Source: CAZUHK01 sp964620345 (lineage in GTDB: Bacteria; Planctomycetota; Phycisphaerae; Phycisphaerales; Zrk34). Taken from it: DNA of 7,728 nt. The DNA is taken from the NCBI GenBank assembly GCA_964620345.1, contig CAZUHK010000152.1, forward strand, positions 1 to 7,728. Reading direction: 5' to 3'. Below, in pieces: positions 6,249-7,728 of the stretch. Each line of letters opens with the position of its first letter. The first letter of the stretch is position 1. The position numbers and the translations under genes were made by a program. The notes below the pieces were generated by a model. The model was given only the letters and a program-made list of their open reading frames with translations. It was not told where the DNA came from and searched no databases.

Positions 6249-6460
6249 TCCAGAACGATGACCTCGCGCTCGACGTCGTCGGGCAAACCGCGCATCGCAT
6301 CGGCCCGCCGATCTTCGAGGATCAGCGCGATCGCGTCGCGAAGACTGGCGAGCGCCGCTTCACGCGATCGCCCCTGCCCGTTGGAGCCGGCGACTTCCGG
6401 GCTATAGGCGATGTGCCATTCGCCGTCGCGTTCCAGGATGGCGGTGAACTCGTTCCGCAT
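6245..6460 (-). CDS. hicB: HicB-family antitoxin, short form
   Basis: A 71-residue antitoxin that should neutralise HicA by direct binding. The N-terminal strand pattern FTAILERDGEWHIAYSPEV, followed by the Gly-rich turn AGSNGQGRSREAAL and a helix (about 34-50), is the HicB partial RNase-H-like fold. There is no C-terminal HTH or ribbon-helix-helix domain. This is the short HicB type, so classical autorepression by HicB itself is not evident. It is first in the pair (B before A) and overlaps hicA by 4 nt. The ATG at 6460 is the only start available, since the same frame reaches the gatB stop 7 codons upstream. No ribosome-binding site precedes it, but a TATACT box does. It is clearly paired with hicA, and a stand-alone HicB-like protein is unlikely. 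Confidence 0.87.
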   Translation of the reverse strand: MRNEFTAILERDGEWHIAYSPEVAGSNGQGRSREAALASLRDAIALILEDRRADAMRGLPDDVEREVIVLE

Positions 6461-6472
6461 GACGGAAGTATA
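6460..6472 (-). promoter_or_regulatory. Candidate leaderless promoter of hicBA
   Basis: On the minus strand TATACT (6472-6467) is followed by six bases (TCCGTC) and then the hicB ATG. A -10 box at this distance would start transcription at, or within one base of, the A of the ATG. The 21-bp gap after gatB has no Shine-Dalgarno-like word, which fits a leaderless mRNA. No recognisable -35 box lies 16-18 bp upstream, inside the end of gatB. Confidence 0.45.
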
Positions 6473-6481
6473 GCTGACCGC

Positions 6482-7728
6482 TCAGCCCGAGAGCTTCTGG
6501 CGCAGCTTCTGTTGCACGGCCTTGGGGTTGGCCTGGCCCCGGCTGGCCTTCATCACCGCGCCGACGAGCCGGCCGATCGCCGCCAGCTTCCCGCCGCGCA
6601 CGTCCGCGGCGGCCTGGGGCTCGGCGGCGATCGCCGCGTCGCACCATTGATCCAACTGCCCCGCGTCGCTGACCTGAAGCAGGTCGTGCTCGCGCGCCAG
6701 CTCCTCGGGCACCGCGTGCGGCTCGGCGGCGAGGCACAGCTCGATCAACTGATCCGCCCCGTTGGAGCTGACCAGCCCGTCGCGCACCAGCTTGTCGATC
6801 TGCGCGATCTGCGTCGGCGCGATCGACAGATCGCTGACCAACACGCCCTGCTCGTTGGCCCGCTTGGCCAGGTTGTTCAGCAGCAGCGCCGCCGCCCGCT
6901 TGCCGTCCACGCCCGCGGCGATCACCGCTTCGTAAAACAGGCACACGTCGCGCTCGTCGGTCAGCGTGCGTGCATCGACCGGCTTGAGGCCGTGGTCCGC
7001 CTGGTACCGCCGCTGCCGCGCCAGCGGCAGTTCGGGAATCTCTTCGCGCAGCTCGTTCAACCACGCCTCATCCACCTCGACCGGCACGAGGTCGGGGTCG
7101 GGAAAATAGCGGTAATCGTGGGCGTCTTCCTTCTCGCGCTGCAGGAAGGTGACCTCGCGCTGGTCGTCCCAGCCGCGGGTGCTCTTGACGCCCGGGCCCA
7201 TGACTTTGCCGTCCTCGAGCCACCGCTGGACCTGGCGGGCGTGCTCGTGCTGGATCGCGCCGTGCAGGGCCTTGAAGCTGTTGAGGTTTTTGATCTCGAC
7301 CACCGGCGTGGCGAGGGTCTGGCCGCCGCGCTCGATCAGCACGTTGATGTTCGGCTCGAAGCGCATGTGGCCGCGCTGCATGACGCCTTCGCTGACGCCC
7401 AGGAAGCGGCAGATGTTGCGCAGCGTCTGGCCGAACATCACCGCCTCGTTTGCGGTGGCGAAGTCCGGCTCGGTGACGATCTCCAGCAGGGGCGTGCCGG
7501 CGCGATTCAGGTCGACGATCGAGTAATCGATCGGCCGGCCGCCGGGCGCTTCGTGCAGCAGCTTGCCGGCGTCTTCCTCGAGGTGGGCGCGGGTGATGCG
7601 GATGGTCTTGGTCGGGGCGTCCGGCTCGGGGCTCGTGGGAATCTCGATCGCCCCTTCGCCGCACAGCGGCAGGTCGTACTGGCTGATCTGGTAGTTCTTG
7701 GGCAGGTCGGGGTAGTAGTAGCTCTTGC
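6482..7728 (-). CDS. gatB: Asp/Glu-tRNA(Asn/Gln) amidotransferase subunit B, partial (N-terminus off right edge)
   Basis: 414 residues are present. By comparison with the usual 480-500, about the first 70 are missing. GatB with GatA and GatC converts Glu-tRNA(Gln), and in many bacteria Asp-tRNA(Asn), to the amide form in the cytoplasm. GatB binds the tRNA and activates the misacylated end. Family signatures are SYYYPDLPKNYQISQYDLPL near the visible start, DLNRAGTPLLEIVTEPD, FEPNINVLIE, STRGWDDQRE, the hallmark HDYRYFPDPDLVPVEV, and a C-terminal GatB/YqeY tail (about the last 150 residues) ending GQANPKAVQQKLRQKLSG. The tail is complete, with a TGA stop at 6482-6484. Its presence suggests the indirect route to Gln-tRNA and/or Asn-tRNA. 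hicB starts 21 bp downstream on the same strand. No terminator hairpin is seen between them, so readthrough transcription into hicBA is possible. Confidence 0.97.
   Translation of the reverse strand, partial: KSYYYPDLPKNYQISQYDLPLCGEGAIEIPTSPEPDAPTKTIRITRAHLEEDAGKLLHEAPGGRPIDYSIVDLNRAGTPLLEIVTEPDFATANEAVMFGQTLRNICRFLGVSEGVMQRGHMRFEPNINVLIERGGQTLATPVVEIKNLNSFKALHGAIQHEHARQVQRWLEDGKVMGPGVKSTRGWDDQREVTFLQREKEDAHDYRYFPDPDLVPVEVDEAWLNELREEIPELPLARQRRYQADHGLKPVDARTLTDERDVCLFYEAVIAAGVDGKRAAALLLNNLAKRANEQGVLVSDLSIAPTQIAQIDKLVRDGLVSSNGADQLIELCLAAEPHAVPEELAREHDLLQVSDAGQLDQWCDAAIAAEPQAAADVRGGKLAAIGRLVGAVMKASRGQANPKAVQQKLRQKLSG

Noticed and set aside
6461..6481. Terminator between gatB and hicB
   Set aside because: The gap is only 21 bp and contains no inverted repeat or T-run.

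Overview
The window is a GC-rich, densely coded bacterial chromosome segment with no rRNA, tRNA, CRISPR or transposase gene visible. The organism is probably a planctomycete-like Gram-negative, perhaps of the Phycisphaerae. I infer this from base composition, from the ExbB homologue with a cleavable-looking N-terminal signal peptide, from the secreted M28 peptidase with PA-like and PDZ regions, and from GatB. No marker here fixes the phylum.

Layout: (1) Positions 1-2920, minus strand, hold a tight three-gene operon. It encodes a MotA/TolQ/ExbB proton-channel protein, an ExbD/TolR partner, and a large exported TPR protein that runs off the left edge. The first junction is a GTGA overlap and the second a 3-nt gap. 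(2) Positions 2921-3189 are a divergent regulatory gap. (3) Positions 3190-4044, plus strand, encode an OmpR/PhoB-type response regulator whose receiver domain has lost several switch residues. (4) Positions 4045-4214 contain a GC-rich palindrome, a short tandem repeat and an AT-rich promoter-like stretch. (5) Positions 4215-6047, plus strand, encode an exported M28 zinc aminopeptidase with a PDZ domain. (6) Positions 6057-6460, minus strand, hold a hicB-hicA toxin-antitoxin pair, converging on the peptidase gene with only 9 bp between stop codons. (7) Positions 6482-7728, minus strand, encode GatB of the Asp/Glu-tRNA amidotransferase, cut by the right edge.

Functionally, the ExbB-ExbD-TPR operon looks like an inner-membrane proton-driven motor with a periplasmic TPR partner. 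The divergent regulator is an obvious candidate to control it, and repeated AACCGC(A) motifs in the shared gap are candidate sites. The peptidase probably digests peptides outside the cytoplasm. HicBA is a small accessory insertion behind the housekeeping gene gatB. A perfect-length TATACT box just ahead of the hicB start suggests a leaderless transcript.

I found no clearly new multi-gene system. The most interesting items are the degenerate receiver, the composite repeat at 4055-4170 and the leaderless hicB promoter.
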